From the NCBI GenBank assembly GCA_017474045.1, contig JAFUHX010000056.1, positions 18,445 to 82,444 on the forward strand: 64,000 bases of DNA, in the 5' to 3' direction. This DNA comes from Clostridia bacterium. Its GTDB lineage: Bacteria > Bacillota > Clostridia > Oscillospirales > Acutalibacteraceae. Position 1 is the first letter of the stretch; the number at the start of each line of letters is the position of its first letter. The notes beneath the pieces are model-generated. The model had not been told where the DNA came from and made no database searches. It worked only from the letters and a program-made list of their open reading frames with translations. The translations under genes were made by a program, and so were the position numbers. Below are positions 17,117-26,664 of this stretch, one piece after another.

Positions 17117-18232
17117 ATGAAGATAAATTTTGTAATTCCATGTCTTCTTGGTCTTGAAAAGCTGATTGCTGATGAAATGAAAGAGCTTGGCGCTGAAAAC
17201 GTTCAGGCTGAAAACGGAAGGGTTCTTTTCAGCGGTGATGAATATATTCTTGCCAGAGCAAACATCTGCTCAAGATTTGCTGAAAGAGTTCAGATTTTAA
17301 TGGGTAGCTTTGATGCTTTGAGCTTTGAAGATCTCTTTCAGGGAACAAAGGCTCTTCCTTGGGAAACCTGGATTGGCGAATATGATGCTTTTCCCGTCAA
17401 AGGCTACAGCATAAACTCTGCTCTTTTTTCTGTTAGCGACTGTCAGTCCATAATTAAAAAGGCTGTTGTTGAAAGACTTAAATCAAAATATAACACACAA
17501 TGGTTTGAAGAAACAGGTCCCACATATCAGATTCAGTTTTCAATTATGAAAAATAAAGTCAGCCTTTTAATTGATACTTCCGGTGTCGGTCTTCATAAAA
17601 GAGGCTATCGACTTGAAGCCGGCGGTGCACCCATAAAGGAAACCATGGCAGCGTCTCTTTGTAAGCTTGCCCGACTCAGAGAATATCACACTCTCTATGA
17701 TCCCATGTGCGGAAGCGGAACGATTTTAATCGAGGGCGCAATGATGGCAAATAATATTGCTCCGGGCGTTAACCGACATTTTTCGGCTGAAAGGTGGAGC
17801 AATATTCCTCAGAGTGTTTGGGATGAAGAAAGAGCAAGAGCAAGGTCTCTTGAGGTCAAAGAAAGCCGCTTCTTTGCCTATGGAAGCGATATCGATGAAA
17901 AAAGTCTTTCAATAGCAAAGGAAAATGCTAAAAGGGCAGGGGTTGAAAAATTTATTTCTTTCGAGAAGAAAGATGTTAAAGATTTTTCTCCTTCAACTGA
18001 AAAAGGAACGGTTATCTGCAATCCGCCCTATGGCGAAAGACTTCTTGATGCTAACGAGGCAGACAAGCTTTATAAGATTATGGGTCAGCGTTTCAGGCAA
18101 GAAAGAGGCTGGGCATATTATGTAATTTGTCCTTCTGAAGATTTTGAACTTAATTTCGGAAGAAAGGCAGATAAACGCCGAAAACTCTATAACGGAATGA
18201 TCAAGTGTCAGGTTTATATGTATTTCAAATAA
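17117..18232 (+). CDS. THUMP-domain class I SAM-dependent RNA methyltransferase (RlmL/YpsC family)
   Basis: This 371-residue protein has an N-terminal ferredoxin-like/THUMP region (about 1-155) for RNA binding and a C-terminal Rossmann methyltransferase. The latter has YDPMCGSGTILIE (SAM site), YGSDIDEKSL (ribose-binding acidic motif) and the N-methylation motif CNPPYGERL. The family makes m2G in 23S rRNA; the exact nucleotide here is inferred from homology to RlmL/YpsC. Cytoplasmic, single gene. Confidence 0.92.
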   Translation: MKINFVIPCLLGLEKLIADEMKELGAENVQAENGRVLFSGDEYILARANICSRFAERVQILMGSFDALSFEDLFQGTKALPWETWIGEYDAFPVKGYSINSALFSVSDCQSIIKKAVVERLKSKYNTQWFEETGPTYQIQFSIMKNKVSLLIDTSGVGLHKRGYRLEAGGAPIKETMAASLCKLARLREYHTLYDPMCGSGTILIEGAMMANNIAPGVNRHFSAERWSNIPQSVWDEERARARSLEVKESRFFAYGSDIDEKSLSIAKENAKRAGVEKFISFEKKDVKDFSPSTEKGTVICNPPYGERLLDANEADKLYKIMGQRFRQERGWAYYVICPSEDFELNFGRKADKRRKLYNGMIKCQVYMYFK

Positions 18233-18242
18233 CCAAATAATC

Positions 18243-18280
18243 AATACCCACTTTTAAAAAATAAAAGGTGGGTATTTGTC
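18243..18280 (+). terminator. Terminator-like hairpin after the RNA methyltransferase gene
   Basis: The stem AATACCCACTTTTA / TAAAAGGTGGGTATT with one bulge spans 18243-18276. The T tail is weak (TTTGTCTG). Confidence 0.65.
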
Positions 18281-18371
18281 TGAAAAAGTTTATATAAATA
18301 TCAAAAAAAGGTAGAAATAAAATAATATTTGTGATATCATATACTGAATTAATTGAAAGGGGTAATTTTTT

Positions 18372-18851
18372 ATGACAACAGAAGATATCAAGGTTCTTGA
18401 CGATATCCTTTCTTCACATGACTATAATCCTTCTTTGGTGATTGCTGTTATGCAAGATATCCAGAGATATTATCGCTATCTTCCTGAAGAAAGTCTCACT
18501 TATATTTCACAAAAGCTCGGTCTTCCCGAGGCCAAAATTTATGGCGTTGCAACCTTTTATGAAAATTTTTCTCTTGATGCAAAAGGTAAATACGTAATAA
18601 AAATTTGCGACGGAACTGCTTGCCATGTAAGAAACAGCGTTCCTATTCTTGAAGAAATGAGAAAAATTCTTGGTCTCAGCGACTCAAAACACACAACTGA
18701 TGACGGTCTTTTTACTGTTGAAACAGTTTCGTGTCTTGGTGCTTGCGGTCTTGCTCCTGCTTGCACTGTTAATGATGAAGTTTATCCTGCGATGACACCT
18801 GAAAAGGCACGCGAGCTTATTAAAAAATTAAAGGAGGCTGAGGGAGTATGA
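18372..18851 (+). CDS. hydC: NADH-dependent hydrogenase subunit HydC/HymA (NuoE-like)
   Basis: This 159-residue subunit is the thioredoxin-like [2Fe-2S] protein of a trimeric [FeFe]-hydrogenase. The cluster ligands are CDGTAC near residue 80 and the C-L-G-A-C pair near 121-125. An N-terminal helical bundle (about 5-60) docks on the NuoF-like subunit. AAAGGGG precedes ATG 18372. The stop overlaps the next ATG by four bases. With HydB and HydA it couples H2 formation to NADH and reduced ferredoxin in fermenting clostridia; whether this set bifurcates electrons is an inference from subunit make-up. Confidence 0.94.
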   Translation: MTTEDIKVLDDILSSHDYNPSLVIAVMQDIQRYYRYLPEESLTYISQKLGLPEAKIYGVATFYENFSLDAKGKYVIKICDGTACHVRNSVPILEEMRKILGLSDSKHTTDDGLFTVETVSCLGACGLAPACTVNDEVYPAMTPEKARELIKKLKEAEGV

Positions 18852-20740
18852 GCAGAATCAGAACACGCGACGAATTAAATCAGAAGCGAAAAGAATATTT
18901 AAAAGCCCTTCAGGCTCAGAGCAAACAAATTCTTGTTTGCGGAGGAACAGGCTGTGTTGCCGGCGGTTCTCTGAAAATTTACGCTAAGCTCAACGAAATT
19001 CTTAAAGAAAAAAATATTCCTTGCGCTCTTAAAATCGGCCACGAAATTGAAGAAAATTCAGTTGGTCTGAAAAAAAGTGGTTGCCACGGCTTCTGCGAAA
19101 AAGGTCCTCTTATCAGAATTGACCCATTGGGAATTCTTTATACCAAGGTAAAGGTTGAAGATTGCGAAGAAATTGTTGAAAAAACAATAATCGGAAATGA
19201 AGTTGTTGAAAGACTTCTCTATAAAGACTCTCAGGGTAAGGCTTATGAAAATCAGGATTCAATTCCTTTCTATAAGAATCAGACCCGCGTTGCTCTTGAG
19301 CATTGCGGAAAGCTTAATGCTGAGTCAATTTCTGAGTATATTGCTGAAGGCGGATATCAGGCTGTTGCTAAAGCTCTTTTCGATATGACTCCTGAAGAGA
19401 TTATTGAAGAAATTACTGAATCTTCCCTTCGCGGAAGAGGCGGCGGCGGCTTCCCCACCGGAAGAAAATGGGCTCAGGTTCTTCGTCAGGATGTTGAAGA
19501 AAAATATGTTGTTTGTAACGGTGACGAGGGCGACCCCGGTGCATTTATGGACAGATCTATGATGGAAGGCGATCCCCACAAGGTTATTGAAGGAATGCTT
19601 ATTGCCGGAATTGCAACAAAAGCCCACACCGGTTATATCTATGTTCGAGCAGAATATCCTCTTGCCGTTGAAAGACTTAAAATTGCGATTGAAAAAGCAA
19701 CCGACAGAGGACTTCTCGGAAAGAATATTCTCAATTCAGGCTTTGATTTTGTAATACATATCAGCCAGGGTGCAGGTGCATTCGTTTGCGGTGAAGGTTC
19801 GGCCCTTACTTCTTCAATTGAAGGCAACAGAGGTATGCCCAGAGTTAAACCTCCCCGTACTGTTGAGCACGGTCTTTTTGACAAGCCCACTGTTTTAAAC
19901 AATGTTGAAACCTTCTGTAATATTGCTCCCATTATTAATAACGGAGCTCAATGGTATAAGACTCTCGGACCCGAGGGAAACCACGGAACAAAAGCTTTCG
20001 CTCTCACAGGTAATGTTGTTAACACAGGTCTTATTGAAGTTCCCATGGGAACAAAGCTTCGTGAAGTAATTTTTGATATCGGCGGCGGTGTCAGTGGCGG
20101 CGAATTCAAAGGTGTTCAGATCGGCGGTCCCTCTGGCGGCTGTCTTTGCCTCAACGAAGAAGAAAATCACCTTGATCTCAATATGGATTTCGACAGCCTT
20201 AAAAAAGTCGGAGCAATGATTGGCTCAGGTGGACTTGTTGTTATGAATGAACATACCTGCATGGTTGAGGTTGCTCGTTTCTTTATGCAGTTTACTCAGA
20301 ATGAAAGCTGCGGAAAATGTGTTCCTTGCCGTGAAGGAACAAAGCGTATGCTTGAGCTTTTAACTGATATAACAGAGGGAAGAGGTACTCTTCAGCATAT
20401 CGAAATGCTTGAAGAACTGGCAGACACAATTTCAAATACTGCTCTTTGCGGTCTTGGAAAAACTGCTGCTTCACCGGTTGTTTCAACTCTTAAATATTTC
20501 AGAGACGAATATATTTCACACGTTGTTAACCATAAGTGTCCTGCAGGACAATGCAAAGCTCTTGTTAATCTTGTTATTGACTCTGATAAGTGTAAAGGCT
20601 GTACTAAGTGTGCAAGAATGTGTCCTGTCAGCGCAATCAGCGGAGAGCTTAAAAAGGCTCATGTTATCGATGTTGAAAAATGTATTAAGTGCGGAACCTG
20701 CATTGATGGTTGTAAGTTCGGCGCAATAAGATATGAATAA
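18848..20740 (+). CDS. hydB: NADH-dependent hydrogenase subunit HydB/HymB (NuoF-like)
   Basis: This 630-residue flavoprotein has an N-terminal [2Fe-2S] thioredoxin-like domain (VCGGTGCVAGGS, KKSGCHGFCEKGP; about 30-110). The NuoF core follows with the FMN/NADH site (RGRGGGGFPTGRKW, NGDEGDPGAFMD) and [4Fe-4S] ligands ESCGKCVPCREG. Two C-terminal ferredoxin clusters are CKGCTKCARMCP and CIKCGTCIDGC. This architecture is standard for HydB of bifurcating hydrogenases. It shares four bases with hydC and is followed 13 bases later by hydA. Confidence 0.95.
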   Translation: MSRIRTRDELNQKRKEYLKALQAQSKQILVCGGTGCVAGGSLKIYAKLNEILKEKNIPCALKIGHEIEENSVGLKKSGCHGFCEKGPLIRIDPLGILYTKVKVEDCEEIVEKTIIGNEVVERLLYKDSQGKAYENQDSIPFYKNQTRVALEHCGKLNAESISEYIAEGGYQAVAKALFDMTPEEIIEEITESSLRGRGGGGFPTGRKWAQVLRQDVEEKYVVCNGDEGDPGAFMDRSMMEGDPHKVIEGMLIAGIATKAHTGYIYVRAEYPLAVERLKIAIEKATDRGLLGKNILNSGFDFVIHISQGAGAFVCGEGSALTSSIEGNRGMPRVKPPRTVEHGLFDKPTVLNNVETFCNIAPIINNGAQWYKTLGPEGNHGTKAFALTGNVVNTGLIEVPMGTKLREVIFDIGGGVSGGEFKGVQIGGPSGGCLCLNEEENHLDLNMDFDSLKKVGAMIGSGGLVVMNEHTCMVEVARFFMQFTQNESCGKCVPCREGTKRMLELLTDITEGRGTLQHIEMLEELADTISNTALCGLGKTAASPVVSTLKYFRDEYISHVVNHKCPAGQCKALVNLVIDSDKCKGCTKCARMCPVSAISGELKKAHVIDVEKCIKCGTCIDGCKFGAIRYE

Positions 20741-20753
20741 GGAGGGAAAGAAA

Positions 20754-22460
20754 ATGGCTAAATATATGATTGTTGACGGTATTCGTGTTGAGTTTACCGA
20801 TGAAAGAAACGTTCTTCAGGTTGTTCAAAAGGCCGGTATTCATCTTCCCACCTTCTGCTACTATACTGAGCTTTCAATTTACGGTGCTTGCCGTATGTGT
20901 ATGGTTGAGGATTCAAGGGGAAGCGTTATGGCTGCTTGTTCAACTCCTCCCAGAGATAAAATGGAAATCAGAACAAATACTTCACGTCTTCATGACTACA
21001 GAAAGATGATTCTTGAGCTTCTTTTAGCTTCTCATTGCCGTGATTGCACCATTTGCGAAAAAGACGGAAGATGTCGCCTTCAGATGCTCGCTACCCGTTT
21101 TGGTCTCAATCAGGTAAGATTTAAAGACACTCGCCCCGAAATGCCTATTGATGACTCTTCAATAGCAATAATAAGAAACCCCGGCAAGTGTATTCTTTGC
21201 GGTGACTGCGTAAGAATGTGTAACGAAGTTCAGCATGTTGGCGCAATTGACTTTGCATATCGTGGTTCAAATGCTATTGTAACACCTGCTTTCGGAAGAA
21301 CTCTTGCTCAGACTGATTGTGTTCATTGCGGTCAGTGTGCAGCTGTTTGTCCCACAGCGGCTATTGTTGTAAAAAGCGATCTCAAAAACGTTTGGAAGGC
21401 TCTTTATGCTCCTAACACAAGAACTGTTGTTCAGGTTGCTCCTGCGGTTCGAGTTGCTCTTGGTGAAGAATTCGGTCTTAAACCCGGCGATAACTCAATC
21501 GGAAAGATTTTCACAGCACTCAGAATGTGTGGCTTTAATACTGTTTTTGACACATCTTTTGCCGCTGATCTTACCATTATGGAAGAGTCGAAAGAGCTTG
21601 TTGAAAAGCTTAAAAAAGGTGACACACAAATGCCTCTTTTCACTTCTTGCTGTCCCGGTTGGATCAAGTTCGTTGAAACAAAGCATCCTGATTTAATGCC
21701 TTATGTTTCCACCTGCAAGTCTCCCATGGAAATGTTTGGTGCTGTTATTAAAGATTACTATAAAAAGGCTGATGAAGAAAGCGGACTTAAAACCGTTTCT
21801 GTTGCAGTAATGCCTTGCAGCGCTAAGAAAGCTGAAGCCGCAAGAGATGAATTTAAAACAAACGGTGTTCCCGATGTTGACTATGTTATAACGACAACTG
21901 AGCTTATCAAAATGATTCGTGAGCTTGGAATTCAGTTTAACGAAATTGAACCTTCAGCTCCTGATATGCCGTTTTCTATCAGCTCAGGTGCCGGTATGAT
22001 TTTCGGAACTACAGGCGGTGTAACAGAAGCTGCTCTTCGCCGTGTAGCCGAAAACAGCCAATATGCTATGAAAGAAATTGAATATAGCGGTGTCAGAGGT
22101 TTTGACGGCGTAAAGAGTGCCTACGTAACTCTTGGCGACACAGCCCTCAGAATTGCCGTTGTTTCAGGTCTTGGCAATGCAGATGAGCTTATCAAGAAAA
22201 TCAAAAGCGGAGAAGAGCATTTTGATTTTGTCGAAGTTATGGCTTGTCCCGGCGGATGCGTTTCAGGAGCAGGTCAACCTCATGCTTATGTTGAAAACAA
22301 GAAAAAGCGTGCTGCCGGTCTTTATACAACCGATAAATCTGCTCTTGTTAAGCGTTCAAACGACAACCCGGTTGTTATGCACATGTATGAAACAGGAGTT
22401 CTCAAAAACAGAGCTCATGAATTGCTTCATGTTCATTATCATACTTGTGACAAGAAATAA
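20754..22460 (+). CDS. hydA: [FeFe]-hydrogenase catalytic subunit HydA/HymC
   Basis: This 568-residue enzyme has an N-terminal [2Fe-2S] domain (CYYTELSIYGACRMC), a His/Cys-ligated [4Fe-4S] site (HCRDCTICEKDGRC), two ferredoxin clusters (CILCGDCVRMC, CVHCGQCAAVC) and the H-cluster domain. The H-cluster motifs are L1 TSCCPGW, L2 MPCSAKKAE and L3 MACPGGCVSGAGQP, all with the required Cys. It reduces protons to H2 or the reverse in the cytoplasm. ATG 20754 follows GGAGG; the frame's earlier ATG 20733 has no ribosome site. The element described at 22471-34219 begins ten bases after its stop. Confidence 0.96.
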   Translation: MAKYMIVDGIRVEFTDERNVLQVVQKAGIHLPTFCYYTELSIYGACRMCMVEDSRGSVMAACSTPPRDKMEIRTNTSRLHDYRKMILELLLASHCRDCTICEKDGRCRLQMLATRFGLNQVRFKDTRPEMPIDDSSIAIIRNPGKCILCGDCVRMCNEVQHVGAIDFAYRGSNAIVTPAFGRTLAQTDCVHCGQCAAVCPTAAIVVKSDLKNVWKALYAPNTRTVVQVAPAVRVALGEEFGLKPGDNSIGKIFTALRMCGFNTVFDTSFAADLTIMEESKELVEKLKKGDTQMPLFTSCCPGWIKFVETKHPDLMPYVSTCKSPMEMFGAVIKDYYKKADEESGLKTVSVAVMPCSAKKAEAARDEFKTNGVPDVDYVITTTELIKMIRELGIQFNEIEPSAPDMPFSISSGAGMIFGTTGGVTEAALRRVAENSQYAMKEIEYSGVRGFDGVKSAYVTLGDTALRIAVVSGLGNADELIKKIKSGEEHFDFVEVMACPGGCVSGAGQPHAYVENKKKRAAGLYTTDKSALVKRSNDNPVVMHMYETGVLKNRAHELLHVHYHTCDKK

Positions 22461-22470
22461 ATGCAAATTT

Positions 22471-22503
22471 AAGAGGTAACACTTTAGCCAAAGCCCCATA
22501 AGG
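22471..22503 (+). repeat. Left terminal inverted repeat of the element
   Basis: Two 12-base blocks, 22471-22482 and 22492-22503, are perfect inverses of 34208-34219 and 34184-34195; the spacer is 9 bases here and 12 at the right end. Likely recombinase binding arms of the attL site. Confidence 0.8.
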
Positions 22504-22554
22504 CAGTAATTTCAAAAAGCACCAACTTACGGGCGTTGCAAGGAAAGAAAATCG

Positions 22555-22582
22555 GAGAGAAGTTTCGGCTTCTCTCTTTTCT
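22555..22582 (+). terminator. Terminator hairpin inside the left end of the element
   Basis: An 8-bp stem GAGAGAAG / CTTCTCTC (TTTCGG loop) is followed by TTTTCTTG. It would stop transcription entering from hydA, insulating tnpV, or act as its leader attenuator. Confidence 0.75.
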
Positions 22583-22654
22583 TGTATCCGCACATTCGAC
22601 AAAGCCTCTTTTAATTTGTACAATGAAGTTACAAAATTAAAGGAGGCAAATTTT

Positions 22655-23020
22655 ATGTCAAACAAAAATAGTATCAGTTATCACCGTGTTGGCGACTATC
22701 TCATCCCTAACCTCATTATCTCGCCTGAAGAAGCAAATATCACCCTTGGCAAATGGGGAATGATGCACAAATCTTATCTTGAGAAGCACAAAAAGGCACT
22801 ATTTAACTCACTACTTATCCAAGGCAAACTTTATCAACACTGTGCAGATATTGAAAATCAGGCAAAGGATATGTTTGATGCTCTTGTTGAGCAGATGAAA
22901 GAAGCTGAAGGTGTAACCGAAAAATTAAAAGAACACAACCAATGGGAATGGATTCAGAAGATAAATAACATTCAACAAAGAGCAAGCGAAATAGTTTGCA
23001 ACGAACTCATCTATACATAA
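22655..23020 (+). CDS. tnpV: Transposon-encoded protein TnpV
   Basis: This 121-residue protein matches the TnpV family of Tn4451-like elements as I recall it: YHRVGDYLIPNL near the N-terminus, a central helix LGKWGMMHKSYL..H, and a C-terminal helical part ending CNELIY. Its molecular role is not established. ATG 22655 follows GGAGG (22642-22646); the longer frame to 22616 lacks a ribosome site. It lies just inside the left end of the element. Confidence 0.85.
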   Translation: MSNKNSISYHRVGDYLIPNLIISPEEANITLGKWGMMHKSYLEKHKKALFNSLLIQGKLYQHCADIENQAKDMFDALVEQMKEAEGVTEKLKEHNQWEWIQKINNIQQRASEIVCNELIYT

Positions 23021-23061
23021 AGATAAATTCCCCGCAGGCCTTGCAGCCTGCGGGGTTCACT

Positions 23062-25884
23062 TTATATATTCTCGTTTCTGAGAGTTTCAACCGTATTTTC
23101 TTTATTGACCTTTTTAATAGAGTATACCATACTAAGTGCAACAATTATAAATACACTTGCAATTGCTATAATAAACTTATCCCAAGGAATATAGAATCCC
23201 ATTGAGTAGCCACTGTCTGATGCTACGAGATATATCAGATATGTCATAGCTAATGAAACCGGAAGTGAGAATAAAAGGCTCTTTACACCGTAAAGTATGG
23301 ATTCAAATATCATCATCTTTCGCATACCCTTACTTGTAAGACCGACAGATTTAAGCGTTGCGAACTCTCTTCTTCTGAGAGAAATGTTGGTTGAGATTGT
23401 GTTGAAAACATTTGCAGCCGCAATCATAGAGATGAGAACTATAAAACCATAGGCAAGAACCTTTGCAACAGTCACAAGGGCCCTTATGCTTTCAATTTCT
23501 GCAGCGTAATCATACACGCTTACATGATTGGTATCTCCGCCAATATCTCTGATAAGTCGGCTTACATCACTCGCTATTTTGCTGTGGTCTTCACCGATAA
23601 TATATGCGTGAGTCTGCCAATAACCTTCAAGCATAACCTTCCCTTTTACCGATTCGGGATAAATAAGGTTCGTGTTGTATCCTGCAAAATACGGCTTTTC
23701 CGAAAGGAAGGCTCCGATAGAGATTTTCAAATGATTTACTACCTCTTTTTCCGTAAAATATTTTTTGTTTTCATCGGTAAATATCTCACCCTCATCGTAT
23801 CCTACATCGTAAACATAATATGTGACACCGTCTTTTTCTTCTGTTCCGTCATAATAATACAGTTCGCCGTTTTCCTCAAACCAGGGAAGGATTTCAGTGA
23901 TTTCAAGAGTTGCAGGGAAAGCATCTTTATTAAGGAAAGGTACTATATAAACTCTTTCTTTATTATCTGTCTGATAAATATAAGTTCCTATGTCATAAAC
24001 AAGAGCTTTTGGATTTTCCTCGTCAAAATATCCCTCTTCACTTATCCCTTCCTTTTTTAGAAGTCTTCTGAAAGCATCATCGTCAATAAAGTTATAAGTA
24101 AATATTCCATTCAGCTCATTTTTCTTATCTGCTGAATTATCACGTTCCTTATTAATCATATTCAGATATTCTTCTGAAACAAATTTTTTATCCACGTTAA
24201 AGTCCGTACCCATCTCCTGAGTGAGAGTAAACTCGTCAATTCCGTCAACTGTCTTTAAACCGTTGTAAAGCTTAGTCCTGAATTCTTCTGTGTCTGTAAA
24301 CGGTTCTTCGTCAAGTCTGTCCTCATAGTTGAATATGTTGATGGCAACATCGTAGTTCATATCCTGACTTTCAGCATCAACAATGTCGGTAAAATATGTG
24401 GCAAGCGAAGAAGCGGAAATAAACAGTACAACGGAAACAAAAAGCGAGAAAACTGTGGCACGGTATTTGCGCTTATTTCTCTTGAAATTCTTGGAAGAGA
24501 GTGTTGCTTCAAATCCGAAGAGCTTCTGAGTAAGGAGAGACACCCTGACACTGTGGCGTTTGATTTTAATCTCATTTGACTGTCTTACAGATTCGATAGG
24601 ATTAATTCTTATGGCCTTTCTTGCAGGAATGTATGCTGAAATAACAACTGTCACAAAGCTTATTACGCTTGCAGCAATGATTGCCAAGGGTGAGAACACA
24701 AACTGCATTTTAAGGTCTGTGAGGTCAGCAAGGAAGGTTGAAATTGTATCACTTAAAAAATGGAAGGTTACCGCAATACCTAAACAACCGGAAACAAGAC
24801 CTATAGGAATACCGACAACACAAAGAACGGCTGCTTCATAAAGAACGGATTTTCTTATCTGCTTTTTGGTAGCACCTATACTTTTGAGAATACCGATCTG
24901 CTTTGTTCTTTCACCTACGGAGATTGAAAATGAATTATAAATAAGAGACACAGAACCAAAAACAATAAGTCCAATCAGAATGGAGAGTAGACCAACTATC
25001 AACACTGGAAAAGCAGAATCAAAGCTGTTGAAGCTGTACATAAGTAAATCATGGTTTATTGAGCTTCCTATAATACCGCTTAAAGAATTAAGAATATCTG
25101 TGTTAAATTTATTGTATTCGATAGGCTTTTTCAGAACCGTATAAACACTCTGCATATTAGTGTTGCCCGGCTCGTTTATCGTGAAAGCAGTGTATCCCGG
25201 TGCCGTATAGGGCTCAACGGAAGACCGGTCAGGTCTTACACAAAAGCCTACAACTGTATAGGTTTTCTCTTTTGTATTTATGAGCACCTCTTCAGCTTTT
25301 TCTCCGTCAGGCTGACAGAAGGGTCTTTGCTGTGTCAGCTTCTGCCAATTATCTCCGTCAAGGGCTTTATACTCTTCTTCGCTGATGTTTAAAAGGTCAG
25401 TCCACTGCCTTTGTCCGACCTGAAGAGTGATTTTTTGACCGAGCTTAAGCTGAACTCCGCCGTTCGAATAAAGATGGTCAGAAACTACAATTTCATTGCT
25501 GTTTTCAGGCAGTCTTCCTTCGGTCAGATGTATAGGCATTACATCCGTAAAATCAGTCGGTACGCCTGCGATATACAGATAAGGCTTACCTTCGTTCGAT
25601 GAACCGATTTCAGCATAACCTATATCCTGAATGTAGGTGTATTTTTCTACTCTTTCATCCTCGGTGATTTTTGAGACATCGTCAGTTTTTATGTCATAAA
25701 AACCTACATGATATTTACCGTTATATGTTTCAGCATAGTTTACAAGATAGCTTTGTACCGTAACAAAAGCCTCCGTTGTTGCCGTAAACATTGCAACGGA
25801 AAGAATGATGCCGATTATGGTGACAATCGTTCTTGTTTTGTTTTCCTTAAGTGACCGATTGGTAAACTGTTTAAAGATATTCAT
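23062..25884 (-). CDS. FtsX-like ABC transporter permease
   Basis: This 940-residue membrane protein has an N-terminal helix (about 18-40), a first extracytoplasmic domain (about 45-285), a three-helix FtsX domain (about 290-440), then a second half repeating the plan (helix about 478-500, extracytoplasmic domain about 505-800, three final helices about 815-930). This is the MacB/BceB-like class that works in peptide resistance or envelope processes. ATG 25884 is used because GAGGTGA lies 7 bases upstream. It is 10 bases after the ATPase gene in an operon with a two-component system, the usual layout of peptide-antibiotic sensing modules; the substrate is not known. Confidence 0.9.
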   Translation of the reverse strand: MNIFKQFTNRSLKENKTRTIVTIIGIILSVAMFTATTEAFVTVQSYLVNYAETYNGKYHVGFYDIKTDDVSKITEDERVEKYTYIQDIGYAEIGSSNEGKPYLYIAGVPTDFTDVMPIHLTEGRLPENSNEIVVSDHLYSNGGVQLKLGQKITLQVGQRQWTDLLNISEEEYKALDGDNWQKLTQQRPFCQPDGEKAEEVLINTKEKTYTVVGFCVRPDRSSVEPYTAPGYTAFTINEPGNTNMQSVYTVLKKPIEYNKFNTDILNSLSGIIGSSINHDLLMYSFNSFDSAFPVLIVGLLSILIGLIVFGSVSLIYNSFSISVGERTKQIGILKSIGATKKQIRKSVLYEAAVLCVVGIPIGLVSGCLGIAVTFHFLSDTISTFLADLTDLKMQFVFSPLAIIAASVISFVTVVISAYIPARKAIRINPIESVRQSNEIKIKRHSVRVSLLTQKLFGFEATLSSKNFKRNKRKYRATVFSLFVSVVLFISASSLATYFTDIVDAESQDMNYDVAINIFNYEDRLDEEPFTDTEEFRTKLYNGLKTVDGIDEFTLTQEMGTDFNVDKKFVSEEYLNMINKERDNSADKKNELNGIFTYNFIDDDAFRRLLKKEGISEEGYFDEENPKALVYDIGTYIYQTDNKERVYIVPFLNKDAFPATLEITEILPWFEENGELYYYDGTEEKDGVTYYVYDVGYDEGEIFTDENKKYFTEKEVVNHLKISIGAFLSEKPYFAGYNTNLIYPESVKGKVMLEGYWQTHAYIIGEDHSKIASDVSRLIRDIGGDTNHVSVYDYAAEIESIRALVTVAKVLAYGFIVLISMIAAANVFNTISTNISLRRREFATLKSVGLTSKGMRKMMIFESILYGVKSLLFSLPVSLAMTYLIYLVASDSGYSMGFYIPWDKFIIAIASVFIIVALSMVYSIKKVNKENTVETLRNENI

Positions 25885-25894
25885 TACGGTCACC

Positions 25895-26578
25895 TCACTT
25901 CTGAAGAAGTCTGTCACTCGCGATTTTACCGTCATTAATGGTGATGATTCTGTCTGCCTGTAATGCGATATTACTGTCGTGAGTGATAACGATAAGTGTC
26001 TGACCGTATTTTTTGTTGGAAAGCTTAAGGAGTTCTAAGATTTCGTGACTGTTTTTTGAGTCAAGGTTACCTGTCGGCTCATCGGCAAGCATAACAGCAG
26101 GATTATTGATGAGTGCTCTGCCGATAGAAACTCTCTGCTGCTGACCACCTGAAAGCTCGTTGGGAAGATGTTTTTCTCTGCCATTAAGAGAAAGCAAGCC
26201 TATGAGTTCATCAAGATAAGATTTATCAACCTTTTTACCGTCCATAAGCACGGGCAATGTGATATTTTCAGTAACATTAAGTACAGGGATAAGATTATAG
26301 AATTGATAAATGAGTCCCACCTGTCTGCGACGGAAGATAGCAAGCTGATCTTCATTCTGTGCATAAACATCCTGTCCATCAAGATAAACCTTACCGCTTG
26401 TCGGTCTGTCAACACCGCCTAAAATATGTAAGAGTGTACTTTTACCCGAACCTGATGGACCGATAATAGCAACAAACTGTCCTTTGGGCACGCTGAAGCT
26501 CACATTGTCGAGGGCTTTAACCTGATTTTCGCCCTCGCCGTAAATTTTTGAAAGGTTTTCAATTTTTAAAATATCCAT
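25895..26578 (-). CDS. ABC transporter ATP-binding protein (MacB/LolD type)
   Basis: This 227-residue ATPase has Walker A GPSGSGKST, the Q-loop YQFYNLIP, signature LSGGQQQRVSIGRAL, Walker B VMLADEPTGNLDS and the switch His in VITHDS. The LDSKNS and IYGEGENQVKALDNVSF features are typical of the MacB/LolD/BceA ATPases that drive FtsX-type permeases by mechanotransmission. It pairs with the permease at 23062-25884. It follows the kinase gene by 82 bases, a gap with its own TACAAT box (minus strand, 26611-26616) and an inverted GTGAC repeat. Confidence 0.95.
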   Translation of the reverse strand: MDILKIENLSKIYGEGENQVKALDNVSFSVPKGQFVAIIGPSGSGKSTLLHILGGVDRPTSGKVYLDGQDVYAQNEDQLAIFRRRQVGLIYQFYNLIPVLNVTENITLPVLMDGKKVDKSYLDELIGLLSLNGREKHLPNELSGGQQQRVSIGRALINNPAVMLADEPTGNLDSKNSHEILELLKLSNKKYGQTLIVITHDSNIALQADRIITINDGKIASDRLLQK

Positions 26579-26637
26579 ATTGAATTACTCCTTTTCTTTA
26601 TTGTGGCTTCATTGTACCAACTTAAAATTACAGTTAG

Positions 26638-26664
26638 GTGACTCTATTATTACAAAAACGTCAC
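26638..26664. promoter_or_regulatory. Inverted repeat upstream of the ABC transporter genes
   Basis: GTGAC at 26638-26642 and GTCAC at 26660-26664 flank a 17-base AT-rich core. A TACAAT -10-like box lies downstream on the minus strand (26611-26616). The position suits a response-regulator operator controlling the transporter separately from the sensor genes; this is inference. Confidence 0.4.

Noticed and set aside
23524-24060. 178-residue plus-strand frame inside the permease gene
   Set aside because: Antisense shadow; Phe/Ile-rich, no start signal.
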